From: UBA6624 sp964517115 [NCBI: uncultured bacterium]
Lineage (GTDB): Bacteria > UBP7 > UBA6624
Direction: 5' to 3'
Length of the DNA stretch: 15,081 bases
NCBI GenBank assembly: GCA_964517115.1
Contig: CAZFBE010000016.1
Location: forward strand, 1-15,081
Below the pieces are notes generated by a model. That model had not been told where the DNA came from. It saw only the letters and a list, made by a program, of their open reading frames with translations, and made no database searches. Of this stretch, positions 1-7,299 are shown in pieces. Position numbers and translations under genes: made by a program. The stretch's first letter is position 1. Each line of letters opens with the position of its first letter.

Positions 1-26
1 AGTTATACAATTTTCGCTTATAGAAA

Positions 27-956
27 ATGACTAATTGGTTAATTATTGGCGGAACTGGAAGAATCGGTAGGCATCTTGTAAAAAGACTTATTGTGCGTGG
101 GGACAATGTTGTTGTTTCGTCAAGGTCAGTTCCTGTAGATAAATCTCAATGGACACAGGGGATTGAATTTGTTCACAGCAGTGATAAAGATGCTGGAAAG
201 CCATTCTTGAATGCATGGAAAAAAGCAGACACGATAGTAAACCTTATCGGAGAAGACGTGGCTCAAAAATGGTCTCCTGAAGCTAAAAAAAACATCTTGG
301 ATAGTCGTGTCAACTCAACAGGAATGATTTCTTTCCTTTACGACTCATTAAAAAAAAGCCCTAAAACATGGATAAATGCAAGTGCAATTGGCTACTATGG
401 CATGGATGGTGATGCAGCTGATGAAGATACTGAAAATGGTGAAAGCTGGCTGTCTGATGTCTGTAAGCTGTGGGAGGATGAAGTTAAGACGAGTGACGAC
501 ATAAGAAAAATCATCGTTCGAATTGGCCCTGTCTTACAAAAAGAAGCTGGCCCCTTTCCGAATATAGACCTTCCTTACAAACTTGGATTTGGAGCATGGC
601 TTGGATCAGGCAAACAATTCTTTCCATGGATACATATCGATGATGTTGTAGATTCGATAATATTCTTGGAAAAAAATTCTGAATCTTCTGGTATTTTTAA
701 TTTAGTAGGCCCAGAGCCAACAACACAAAAAGAATTCTGCCTAGCATTAAATGAAGCTTATGGAAGGCCAGCATGGCAAATGCAACCTCAAATAGCGTCT
801 TCAATTGCAGGCATCGCAGTAAAAGGTATATTTGGCAAGATGTCTTCACTCCTTCTTGAAGGAAGGGAAATTTCTGCTCAAAAAATTTTAGATGCTGGAT
901 ACAAATTCAAATATCCAACAGCGTTGAGAGCTTGCAAAGCCCTATTAGCAAAATAG
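27..956 (+). CDS. TIGR01777 / SDR39U1-family NAD(P)-dependent epimerase-like protein
   Basis: This 309-residue protein is an atypical extended short-chain dehydrogenase of the TIGR01777 (YfcH/SDR39U1) family, close to the family's usual length of about 300. The Rossmann glycine motif GGTGRIG lies at residues 8-14. Family blocks follow in order: NLIGEDVAQKW (72-82), LDSRVNST (91-98), the catalytic-region block ASAIGYYG (118-125), GSGKQFFPWIHIDDVV (193-208) and FNLVGPEP (224-231). The C-terminus (about 255-305) matches the DUF1731 tail (EISAQKILDAGYKFKYP). Members are cytoplasmic nucleotide-binding proteins whose substrate is generally unknown, so no reaction is assigned. ATG is the only sensible start because the glycine motif begins eight residues in; no Shine-Dalgarno sequence precedes it. 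It lies six bases before the next gene, so the two are probably co-transcribed. The upstream neighbour is outside the window. Confidence 0.93.
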   Translation: MTNWLIIGGTGRIGRHLVKRLIVRGDNVVVSSRSVPVDKSQWTQGIEFVHSSDKDAGKPFLNAWKKADTIVNLIGEDVAQKWSPEAKKNILDSRVNSTGMISFLYDSLKKSPKTWINASAIGYYGMDGDAADEDTENGESWLSDVCKLWEDEVKTSDDIRKIIVRIGPVLQKEAGPFPNIDLPYKLGFGAWLGSGKQFFPWIHIDDVVDSIIFLEKNSESSGIFNLVGPEPTTQKEFCLALNEAYGRPAWQMQPQIASSIAGIAVKGIFGKMSSLLLEGREISAQKILDAGYKFKYPTALRACKALLAK

Positions 957-962
957 GTCTCG

Positions 963-2000
963 ATGTTAAAAATTGGCATAGTAGGAACCCCAGGAAGTGG
1001 AAAAACAACACTTTACAAAACGTTGAAAAAAAACAATCCTGATACCCTTGGGAAAAACGGTGAAAGCATAACGATAACATCTATAGAAGATTCGAAACTT
1101 GAAGATCTTTCAAAAATTTACAATCCAAAAAAGATAACAAAAACAAAAATTGAATTGTCTGACAGCCCCTCCTCTGGATCTTCAGTGATAAACACAAGAG
1201 AGGCTTCAAGGTTGAGAAACTTAAATGGTTTAATTTGTATAATTCCAAATTTTTCTAATTTAAATCCTGAAAAACTACCAACAAGCATAAATGCCTTTAT
1301 AGAAGAGATCTGCTTACAGGACCTCCCCATAGTCGAATCATCAATTGAAAAAATATCCAAAGAAACAAAAAAAGGCGTTAATGCAAGAGCAAAGGAGCTG
1401 GAGGTTCTTGAAAAAATAAATTCAGAATTAAATTTATCAAAATTTCCCGAATTGACAAACTCTGAAAAATCAACCGTAAAAGGTTACCAGTTCATTTCTT
1501 TGAAACCAGTATATTTTGTAATCAACATCTCTGAAAATAGTATAAATTCCTCAAAATTTGAAGAGATAGACACCTCTATAAAAGAAAAATGGAGTGATAT
1601 GGCTTTTGATTATGCATGTCTTGAATTAGAAAAAGATTTACAGGAACTAGAAGATGATGAAAAAGAAATCTTTTTAAAAGAATACAAAATAAAAGAACCA
1701 ATTTCAAAGATACTTTTGAAGAAAATATTCTTTATTAATGGAAGACATTTTTTTTATACAGCAGGACCTACTGAAGTTAGAGCATGGGATATACCAACCA
1801 ACTCAACAATTCAAGAAGCGGCTGGGGCCATCCATAAAGATCTAGAAAATAATTTCATAAAAGGTGATGTTTGGCCATCTGAAAAAGTTATAGAACTTGG
1901 AGGAGAAGCAAACGCAAAGAAAGAAGGGTTTTGGACCCTTCAAGGAAAAAGCTATATTGTCAAAAATGGAGATTTAATACTTGTAAGACACTCAGGCTAA
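963..2000 (+). CDS. Divergent YchF/Obg-like P-loop NTPase with C-terminal TGS (DUF933) domain
   Basis: This 345-residue protein resembles the ATPase YchF (about 363 residues) but is strongly diverged. Walker A reads GTPGSGKTT (8-16), where YchF normally has GxPNVGKS/T. The switch-II DxxG region is degenerate (SDSPSSG, 66-72), and the glycine-rich stretch after it is largely lost. The NxxE base-specificity motif that gives YchF its ATP preference survives as NISE (188-191). A helical segment rich in Glu and Lys (about 125-240) fits the YchF coiled-coil insert. The C-terminal TGS part is the best conserved: FFYTAGPTEVRAWDIP (263-278), AAGAIHKDLENNFIKGDV (286-303) and YIVKNGDLILVR (331-342). It is probably cytoplasmic and, by family analogy, may bind ribosomes; this is inference. 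It is likely a paralogue beside a canonical ychF elsewhere. It ends convergently, overlapping the stop of the next gene by four bases. Confidence 0.82.
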   Translation: MLKIGIVGTPGSGKTTLYKTLKKNNPDTLGKNGESITITSIEDSKLEDLSKIYNPKKITKTKIELSDSPSSGSSVINTREASRLRNLNGLICIIPNFSNLNPEKLPTSINAFIEEICLQDLPIVESSIEKISKETKKGVNARAKELEVLEKINSELNLSKFPELTNSEKSTVKGYQFISLKPVYFVINISENSINSSKFEEIDTSIKEKWSDMAFDYACLELEKDLQELEDDEKEIFLKEYKIKEPISKILLKKIFFINGRHFFYTAGPTEVRAWDIPTNSTIQEAAGAIHKDLENNFIKGDVWPSEKVIELGGEANAKKEGFWTLQGKSYIVKNGDLILVRHSG

Positions 2001-2536
2001 TCTCCCATATCCCAAGTAGATTGTTCCTCTCCCCCATTCTTTCTAGCAAGAATAAAAAGATAATCAGAAAGTCTATTTAGATATTTGCCTATTACGGGAT
2101 TTGGATTCTCTTTGTTTGCAAGTTCCCAAAAAGACCTTTCAGCTCTTCTGACAATACAGCGTGCTAAGTGCAATGCTGCAGCTGGAGGCATTCCTCCAGG
2201 TAGGATAAAGTTCTCAAGAGGTTTCAAATCTTTACTTTCCTCGTCTATCTTCTTTTCTAAAATGCCTAATCGCTTTTCGGAAAAAATAAATTTTTTGTTT
2301 TTAGATTCTGGAAAACACAAATCGCCACCTATGTCAAAAAGATCATTTTGCACAACTTGTAAATATTCTTTAGGAGATGCCCCCAAACTCAAAGAGAGCC
2401 CTACAGCAGAATTAGCCTCATCAACCTCACCATAAGCTTGAACCCTTGGATTGTATTTTTTCACCCTCTCTCCATTCCCCAAGCCAGTCTGCCCTCCGTC
2501 TCCTGTTTTTGTCACGATTTTAGAAATCCTTGCCAT
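1997..2536 (-). CDS. Cob(I)alamin adenosyltransferase, PduO type
   Basis: This 179-residue protein transfers the adenosyl group of ATP to cob(I)alamin, making adenosylcobalamin for B12-dependent enzymes in the cytoplasm. Family motifs are intact: the ATP-binding N-terminus TKTGDGGQTGLG (9-20), YGEVDEANSAVG (35-46), the Arg/Glu helix RCIVRRAER (126-134) and YLNRLSDYLFILAR (152-165). The length is typical for a stand-alone PduO-type enzyme. The start is supported by a strong GGAGGT Shine-Dalgarno sequence at 2542-2547, five bases before the ATG, which overlaps the stop codon of the proline dehydrogenase gene. The two are surely translated from one message. No B12-dependent enzyme or cobalamin riboswitch lies in the window. 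Its presence implies that adenosylcobalamin is used elsewhere, for example by a mutase or ribonucleotide reductase. Confidence 0.95.
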   Translation of the reverse strand: MARISKIVTKTGDGGQTGLGNGERVKKYNPRVQAYGEVDEANSAVGLSLSLGASPKEYLQVVQNDLFDIGGDLCFPESKNKKFIFSEKRLGILEKKIDEESKDLKPLENFILPGGMPPAAALHLARCIVRRAERSFWELANKENPNPVIGKYLNRLSDYLFILARKNGGEEQSTWDMGD

Positions 2537-2539
2537 TTT

Positions 2540-3451
2540 CTACCTCCCAAAAATAGCCCTTAAGAAAAAAGATAAATTTGCCGGCCTTTCAGCAAGTCTC
2601 CTCATGAAGTAAGGATACCAACTATCTCCAAACGGAACATATATCCTCAAACGCCATCCCTCTTTTAAAATTTTATTCTGTAAAGGCGTATTCACGCCAT
2701 AAAGCATTTGAAATTCAAACTTGTCTTTTGGTATCTTTCTTTCTTTGACAATTTTTAAAATACTTTCTGTCAGATGGGGATCATGTGTAGCAAACTCGGG
2801 ATATCCTCCAAGGTCCAAACCCTCTGTTAAAAAAAGACTAACCAAATTCATATAAGATTCATTTATCTCCGATCTTGACTCAAACGCAACTTCTGGCAAT
2901 TCGTTATAAGCACCTTTGCAAATTCTTGCCCTCAAGCCATTCTCCAAAAGAGACTCCAGGTCAGAATACGTTCTTCTCAAATAAGCCTGAAGACAGATTC
3001 CTAAATTCAAATCCTGCCTTACCTCTTCAAAAACAGCCAGGGTGTCATCCACTGTACCGCTGTCTTCCATGTCTACAGTAATTTTGACATCGTTTTTTAA
3101 ACCTTGCTTGTAAACATTTGTCAAATTTTGCTTAAATAAACTTTTACTAACAGAAAGCCCTAACTGTGTTGGTTTTAATCCAACCCAAATATCGTCCTCT
3201 TTCTTGCAGTGGTCAATCATTGCCGATATATCTTTTAATGCTTTTTTTGTTTTTTCCCTATCTCCACTTTCCCCCAGCAAATCAAGAATTGAATCAGCTC
3301 CAATTTTTTTTAAATTCCTTGAAACATTAATTCCATCATCAAGACTGTCACCAGCTATAAATCGTTTGATAACTTTTTTAGTTGGAGAAAAGGCCCTAAA
3401 AAAATTCTCTGAAAATTTTGATTCTGAAAGATGGATTAACAAGCTTCTCAA
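2540..3451 (-). CDS. Monofunctional proline dehydrogenase (FAD-dependent)
   Basis: This 303-residue enzyme oxidises L-proline to 1-pyrroline-5-carboxylate with FAD and passes electrons to the respiratory quinone pool. It is the short PutA-like (ProDH) form without a P5C dehydrogenase domain. The TIM-barrel motifs are all present: TVDMED (125-130), LQAYLRRT (154-161), RICKGAY (176-182, usually RLVKGAY), FATHD (220-224), FEFQMLYGV (245-253), YVPFG (271-275) and WYPYFMRRLAERPAN (278-292). The second arginine-rich block binds the substrate carboxylate. The start is TTG, three bases after the stop of the upstream secreted-protein gene and eight bases after a GGGGAG ribosome binding site. The P5C dehydrogenase needed to complete conversion to glutamate is not in the window. 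Confidence 0.95.
   Translation of the reverse strand: MRSLLIHLSESKFSENFFRAFSPTKKVIKRFIAGDSLDDGINVSRNLKKIGADSILDLLGESGDREKTKKALKDISAMIDHCKKEDDIWVGLKPTQLGLSVSKSLFKQNLTNVYKQGLKNDVKITVDMEDSGTVDDTLAVFEEVRQDLNLGICLQAYLRRTYSDLESLLENGLRARICKGAYNELPEVAFESRSEINESYMNLVSLFLTEGLDLGGYPEFATHDPHLTESILKIVKERKIPKDKFEFQMLYGVNTPLQNKILKEGWRLRIYVPFGDSWYPYFMRRLAERPANLSFFLRAIFGR
2542..2547 (-). promoter_or_regulatory. Strong ribosome binding site of the cobalamin adenosyltransferase gene
   Basis: The minus strand reads GGAGGT followed by five bases (AGAAA) and the ATG at 2536. The site overlaps the TAG stop of the upstream proline dehydrogenase gene (2540-2542), so translation is probably coupled. It fixes the start codon. 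Confidence 0.8.
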
Positions 3452-3454
3452 AAT

Positions 3455-4174
3455 TCAATCTCCCCAACCAATAGAAAATTTATACAGGGTTTCTAAGTTT
3501 GCATTCGTCGCCTCATCTCTCCATGTTATTGAAAAGGCCCTCCAGGATTCACTACTCCCTCCCCTAACCCAAAAAGACCAATCTAAAGCCGCTTCTCTTG
3601 GAAGTGACGGGGAGGTTGATGCAAAATGTTCCACCCTTAAACCATAATCGTATTGTTTTTCCCAAACAGCCTCAATTCCTGCTTTCCAAAAATGCTCAAT
3701 ATTGGGATTATCAACGTAGGACTCATATAGAAAACCCAATCCCCAATAAAAAGGACCCTTGAATATAAAACCATCAGAAACCCCTCCATTTCTTGAACCA
3801 AGACCCCAGGACATTGAATCATTTTCATTTGTAGGCATTCCAAATTTAACAAACCAATCCCCAGAAGCAATTTCATTTTCTTTTTTATACTTTGCTCTAT
3901 AGAAAAAATCAATTGGACCTTCATTGATTTTCCAATCTTGATTATTTTTTTCTCCAGAAAATGAGCTTCCAAAACCCCATGAAGAATTCCCCTCTAGGGG
4001 TGAATGAAAATTAAAAGAAATTAATGCCTCGGGATCAAGCCCTGTTCTTGACTCAACATATGTTAAAGAAAAATCTCCCTGACTTATTTCAGGATTTGAA
4101 GAGATCCAATTTGAGCCTTTCGCACTTGGAAAAGCGCTTGCAAGGAAAAAAACAAACAAAAAACATTTTTTCAT
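3455..4174 (-). CDS. Secreted protein of unknown function, probable outer-membrane beta-barrel
   Basis: I do not recognise this protein. The frame stays open to 4234, but that longer version would run into the tRNA-Ser gene. The start is therefore placed at the ATG at 4174, giving 239 residues. The new N-terminus is a good signal peptide: MKK, a hydrophobic run (residues 4-15) and small residues near 12-20 (ASA, SAKG). The mature part is rich in Trp, Phe, Tyr and Gly, with alternating short strands such as DWFVKFGM (107-114), FYWGLGFLYES (142-152), DYGLRVEHFAS (176-186) and SFWVRGGS (200-207), as in a small outer-membrane barrel. It lacks a C-terminal Phe; the chain ends SIGWGD. GLRVEHFAS is faintly like the His motif of PagL-type lipid A deacylases, but this is too weak for a call. 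No Shine-Dalgarno precedes the start, which lies only 13 bases after the tRNA 3' end. Confidence 0.72.
   Translation of the reverse strand: MKKCFLFVFFLASAFPSAKGSNWISSNPEISQGDFSLTYVESRTGLDPEALISFNFHSPLEGNSSWGFGSSFSGEKNNQDWKINEGPIDFFYRAKYKKENEIASGDWFVKFGMPTNENDSMSWGLGSRNGGVSDGFIFKGPFYWGLGFLYESYVDNPNIEHFWKAGIEAVWEKQYDYGLRVEHFASTSPSLPREAALDWSFWVRGGSSESWRAFSITWRDEATNANLETLYKFSIGWGD
3460..3465 (-). promoter_or_regulatory. Ribosome binding site supporting the TTG start of proline dehydrogenase
   Basis: GGGGAG on the minus strand lies eight bases upstream of TTG at 3451-3449, inside the last codons of the upstream gene. No ATG or GTG in a suitable position competes, so the TTG start is favoured. Confidence 0.6.
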
Positions 4175-4187
4175 TTTCTTAATTCTA

Positions 4188-4275
4188 CGGTGGGAGAGGG
4201 ATTCGAACCCCCGAGGCAAATGATATGCCCACACGCTTTCGAGGCGTGCGCTTTAGTCCGCTCAGCCATCCCACC
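4188..4275 (-). tRNA. tRNA-Ser (anticodon CGA)
   Basis: The minus strand folds into a class II tRNA of 88 nucleotides including the discriminator G at 4188. The seven-pair acceptor stem is perfect (GGTGGGA with TCCCACC), and the three-pair D stem is GCT/AGC. The anticodon stem is CACGC/GCGTG around loop CTCGAAA, giving anticodon CGA, which reads UCG. A long variable arm (paired GGCA and TGCC) and a GGTTCGAAT T-loop follow. The long variable arm and the discriminator G both fit serine. The 3' CCA is not encoded (the next bases are TAG), so a CCA-adding enzyme is needed. It starts the minus-strand block that continues into the secreted-protein, proline dehydrogenase and adenosyltransferase genes. 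Confidence 0.95.
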
Positions 4276-4336
4276 TTAATCATAAATTCTAGATTTTTTT
4301 AATTAAGGTTAATATGAAATAATTACAATAACCTAT
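4276..4336. promoter_or_regulatory. Divergent spacer between tRNA-Ser and hisS with probable promoters
   Basis: This 61-bp, very AT-rich spacer must hold promoters for both directions. Towards hisS there is TACAAT at 4324-4329 (five of six matches to TATAAT), only seven bases before the ATG, which would make the hisS message nearly leaderless. Towards the tRNA there is TAGAAT at 4291-4286, ten bases before the tRNA 5' end. No convincing -35 element accompanies either. There is no room for a T-box leader. Confidence 0.4.
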
Positions 4337-5584
4337 ATGCCGCAATACAAAAAACCAAAAGGAACAAGAGATCTTGATTCCAAAACAACTGAAATTTTTG
4401 AAGAAATAAGAAGTTTATTTTTAGCAATATCAAAAGATTTAGGTTACGAGCATGTCGAAATTCCAATCTTTGAATCAACAAAACTTTTTGAAAGATCAAC
4501 AGGGGAAACAACAGATATTGTTACAAAGCAAATGTATAAATTTCAAGATGGAAAAAATAGAGAATTTAGTTTAAGGCCCGAAGGTACGCCAGGCCTAATT
4601 AGAGCAGCTTTAGAAAACAACTGGATCAATGGGCATAATGGCAATAAGTTTTCCTACTTTGGTCCTTTCTTCCGCTACGAAAGACCGCAAAAAGGAAGAT
4701 ACAGACAATTTTTTCAATTAGGGGCAGAGTTTATTGGCTCAGATTCTCTCGAATCTGATGCAGAATGTATCTATTTTCTTTCAACATTATTAAAAGAACT
4801 CAAAGTTAAAAATCTTATAAAAATTAACTCTCTAGGCACAAGCCAAGAAAGGCTTGATTATCTAAAAAATCTTAAAGAATGGCTGAATAAAAATAAAAAA
4901 AACCTTTCCAAAGAAGACTTAACAAACATAGACAAAAATCCATTACGTATACTTGACAGCAAAAGAGAGTTAACGATTAAATCAATTAAAAATGCTCCAA
5001 AAATACATGATTTTTGGGGTTCAGAAACTTCAGAAAGATTCAAAAAGCTAACATCGATACTAGATAAAATCAATATCAATTACGAAGTTGACCCCTGTCT
5101 TGTCAGAGGTTTAGATTACTACAATTCAACAGTTTTTGAAGCTACAGGGCATGAAGGTGCACAAGACGCATATGGCGGTGGCGGAAAATACGACAGCCTT
5201 GTTGCTGATCTCGGTGGGAACAGTATTCCTGCCATAGGTTTTGCAGCAGGTGTAGACCGAATTGCATCAGCAATTGAAATGACTGACTTAGGACCTTTTT
5301 GTATTTTCTTACCTTTAGGAAACGAATGCAGAGAATTCGCTTTCCCCACAATCGCAAAACTTTGGGACAAAGGAATTCCAATAAAAGCACATTGGAATGA
5401 AACAAACCTTAAAAAAGCGCTAAAAAGAGCCAACTCCTCATCTGCAGAATATGTTTTGATATTTGGAGAAAAAGAAAAAGAAAAAAATGTAATTACTTGC
5501 AAGAATATGAAAAATGGGGATCAAAAAGAAGTATCAATGAAGGTTTCTGAAATTGCTTCAGCATTAGGATTGAATCTAAAATGA
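4337..5584 (+). CDS. hisS: Histidine--tRNA ligase
   Basis: This 415-residue class II aminoacyl-tRNA synthetase charges tRNA-His with histidine in the cytoplasm. Motifs in order: PKGTRDL (7-13), the EIPIFE region of motif 1 (41-46), FRYERPQKGRYRQFFQ of motif 2 (112-127), histidine-specific LVRGLDYY (255-262), AYGGGGKYD (278-286) and motif 3 GFAAGVDR (301-308). A C-terminal anticodon-binding domain follows from about residue 320. The length is typical of bacterial HisRS. ATG is preferred because the family's N-terminal RGTRD motif sits just after it; no Shine-Dalgarno is visible. The TGA stop overlaps the aspS start as ATGA, so the two are translationally coupled. Confidence 0.97.
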   Translation: MPQYKKPKGTRDLDSKTTEIFEEIRSLFLAISKDLGYEHVEIPIFESTKLFERSTGETTDIVTKQMYKFQDGKNREFSLRPEGTPGLIRAALENNWINGHNGNKFSYFGPFFRYERPQKGRYRQFFQLGAEFIGSDSLESDAECIYFLSTLLKELKVKNLIKINSLGTSQERLDYLKNLKEWLNKNKKNLSKEDLTNIDKNPLRILDSKRELTIKSIKNAPKIHDFWGSETSERFKKLTSILDKININYEVDPCLVRGLDYYNSTVFEATGHEGAQDAYGGGGKYDSLVADLGGNSIPAIGFAAGVDRIASAIEMTDLGPFCIFLPLGNECREFAFPTIAKLWDKGIPIKAHWNETNLKKALKRANSSSAEYVLIFGEKEKEKNVITCKNMKNGDQKEVSMKVSEIASALGLNLK

Positions 5585-7299
5585 AAAAAACCTATGCGTC
5601 TAATTTAAACCTTGACCATCTTGAGAAAAATGTAAAAATCAAAGGGTGGGTTCATGCAATAAGAGATTTTGGAGGCAAAACATTTTTTGACCTAAGGGAT
5701 TCGACTGGCATAGTTCAAATTGTTTTGGATTCTGAATTCTCAAAAATAAAAAAGGAATGGGTTGTAGAGGTTACAGGAATCGTTTCCAAAAGACCTCATC
5801 CAAATAAAAATATTCCCTCTGGAGAAATCGAAATAACAGATAGTAAGCTAAAAATTTTAAACAAAGCTGAAACTCCTCCAATATATATAGATAAAGATGA
5901 TGATGAGCCTGACGAAATAAGATACAAATACAGATATCTCGACCTAAGAAGACCTCATAGAAATGAAATTTTAAAGATAAGACATAATGTAATTCAAACA
6001 ATTAGAGATACGTTGAATAATGAAAATTTTATTGAAGTTGAAACACCACTCTTGACAAGATCTACTCCTGAAGGAGCGAGAGATTTTGTTGTCCCAAGTC
6101 GATTGCATAAAAAAAATTGGTATGCATTACCACAGAGCCCTCAACTTTTCAAACAAATACTTATGGGGAGTGGTATTGATAAGTATTATCAAATAGCAAA
6201 ATGTTTTAGAGATGAGGATTTGAGAGGAAACAGGCAACCCGAATTTACACAACTTGATTTCGAGATGGCTTTTTCTGATGAAGATGAAATTTTTGAAATA
6301 AGTGAAAAATTATTTAAAAACATCATTTTAAAAGTCAAGAACAAAAACATAGAAACCCCTTTTAAAAGACTAACTTACAAAGAGGCAATTGAAAATTACG
6401 GAATAGATAAACCTGACCTCAGGTATCCGAATCCAATCAAAACTATATCTAATATTTTAAAGAATGAAAAAATAAGATTCATTGATAATGTTCTTGAAGA
6501 AAATGGAATAGTTATTGGACTGTGTATAAAAAACTTTTTTCCATCCAGAAAAGAAATTTCAAATTTAGAAAAAATCGCACAAAAATTCAATATTCAAGGA
6601 GTTGCTTTTGCCACTAAGAAAGATGGTTCTTGGAATGGCGGGATAAGCAAGATTACAAAAAAAGAGACATTGGAAAAATGCCTGGATAAATTTGGAGAAA
6701 ATGATAATTGCACATTGTTAATCATTGCACATTCTGAAAAAGAAAATTCTCCTGGCTACCATGCACTAGGAGCTATACATAGGAACCTTAGAGACAATGG
6801 TTTTCTAAAAAAACCTAATCAAGATTATGCTTTTTGCTGGGTCACGGACTTTCCACTTTTTGAAAAAACGGAAAACGGAATCACTGCAGCCCATCACCCT
6901 TTTACGCTTCCGGTTGAAAAAGATGTTCCATTGATTGAAAAAGAACCTTTAAAAGTAATATCCCATGCCTACGACCTTGTGATGAATGGAGAAGAAATAG
7001 CAAGCGGTTCGATAAGGTGCCACGATAGAGACCTTCAGTTAAAAATACTACAAGCTATTGGTTACACAAAAGAGGACATAGAGGAAAGATTTGATTTCTT
7101 TTTAGAGATGATGAAGTATGGCTTGCCTCCACATGGAGGACTTGCCCCTGGGATAGACAGGATAGTAATGATACTTTCTGGATCTTCAAGCATCAGGGAC
7201 GTTATAGCTTTTCCAAAATCAACAGGGGGGACATGCTTTCTCACCGGGGCACCAGGGAAAGCAGATCCCCAAAGCCTTAAAGGGTTGGATTTGAAGTGA
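5581..7299 (+). CDS. aspS: Aspartate--tRNA ligase, bacterial type with GAD domain
   Basis: This 572-residue class II synthetase attaches aspartate to tRNA-Asp. It has an N-terminal OB-fold anticodon-binding domain (about 1-105, GWVHAIRDFGG at 22-32) and a catalytic core with SPQLFKQILM (186-195) and motif 2 FRDEDLRGNRQPEFTQ (209-224). The bacterial GAD insertion follows (about 290-410, ending near HALGAIHRNLR), then HHPFT (438-442), the flipping-loop-downstream block YDLVMNGEEIASGSIR (464-479) and motif 3 GGLAPGIDR (519-527). Length and domains are those of ordinary bacterial AspRS. Whether it is strictly aspartate-specific or also charges tRNA-Asn cannot be decided here; residue 30 is Phe. 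It overlaps hisS by four bases and the dipeptidase gene by four bases (GTGA). Confidence 0.97.
   Translation: MKKTYASNLNLDHLEKNVKIKGWVHAIRDFGGKTFFDLRDSTGIVQIVLDSEFSKIKKEWVVEVTGIVSKRPHPNKNIPSGEIEITDSKLKILNKAETPPIYIDKDDDEPDEIRYKYRYLDLRRPHRNEILKIRHNVIQTIRDTLNNENFIEVETPLLTRSTPEGARDFVVPSRLHKKNWYALPQSPQLFKQILMGSGIDKYYQIAKCFRDEDLRGNRQPEFTQLDFEMAFSDEDEIFEISEKLFKNIILKVKNKNIETPFKRLTYKEAIENYGIDKPDLRYPNPIKTISNILKNEKIRFIDNVLEENGIVIGLCIKNFFPSRKEISNLEKIAQKFNIQGVAFATKKDGSWNGGISKITKKETLEKCLDKFGENDNCTLLIIAHSEKENSPGYHALGAIHRNLRDNGFLKKPNQDYAFCWVTDFPLFEKTENGITAAHHPFTLPVEKDVPLIEKEPLKVISHAYDLVMNGEEIASGSIRCHDRDLQLKILQAIGYTKEDIEERFDFFLEMMKYGLPPHGGLAPGIDRIVMILSGSSSIRDVIAFPKSTGGTCFLTGAPGKADPQSLKGLDLK

Noticed and set aside
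2537-2600. Cobalamin riboswitch before the adenosyltransferase gene
   Set aside because: The upstream DNA is proline dehydrogenase coding sequence ending two bases from the ribosome binding site; no room for a B12 aptamer.
3204-3647. Plus-strand open frame of 147 codons
   Set aside because: It lies opposite proline dehydrogenase and the secreted-protein gene, both supported by motifs or a signal peptide; no family features of its own.
4175-4234. Upstream extension of the secreted-protein frame to an ATG at 4234
   Set aside because: It would translate through the tRNA-Ser gene; the ATG at 4174 gives a clean signal peptide.
4276-4336. T-box or histidine attenuator ahead of hisS
   Set aside because: The spacer is 61 bases and AT-rich with no specifier stem, antiterminator or T-run hairpin.
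5119-5502. Minus-strand open frame of 127 codons inside hisS
   Set aside because: Complement of conserved HisRS motif 3 and C-terminal domain codons; no recognisable protein features.
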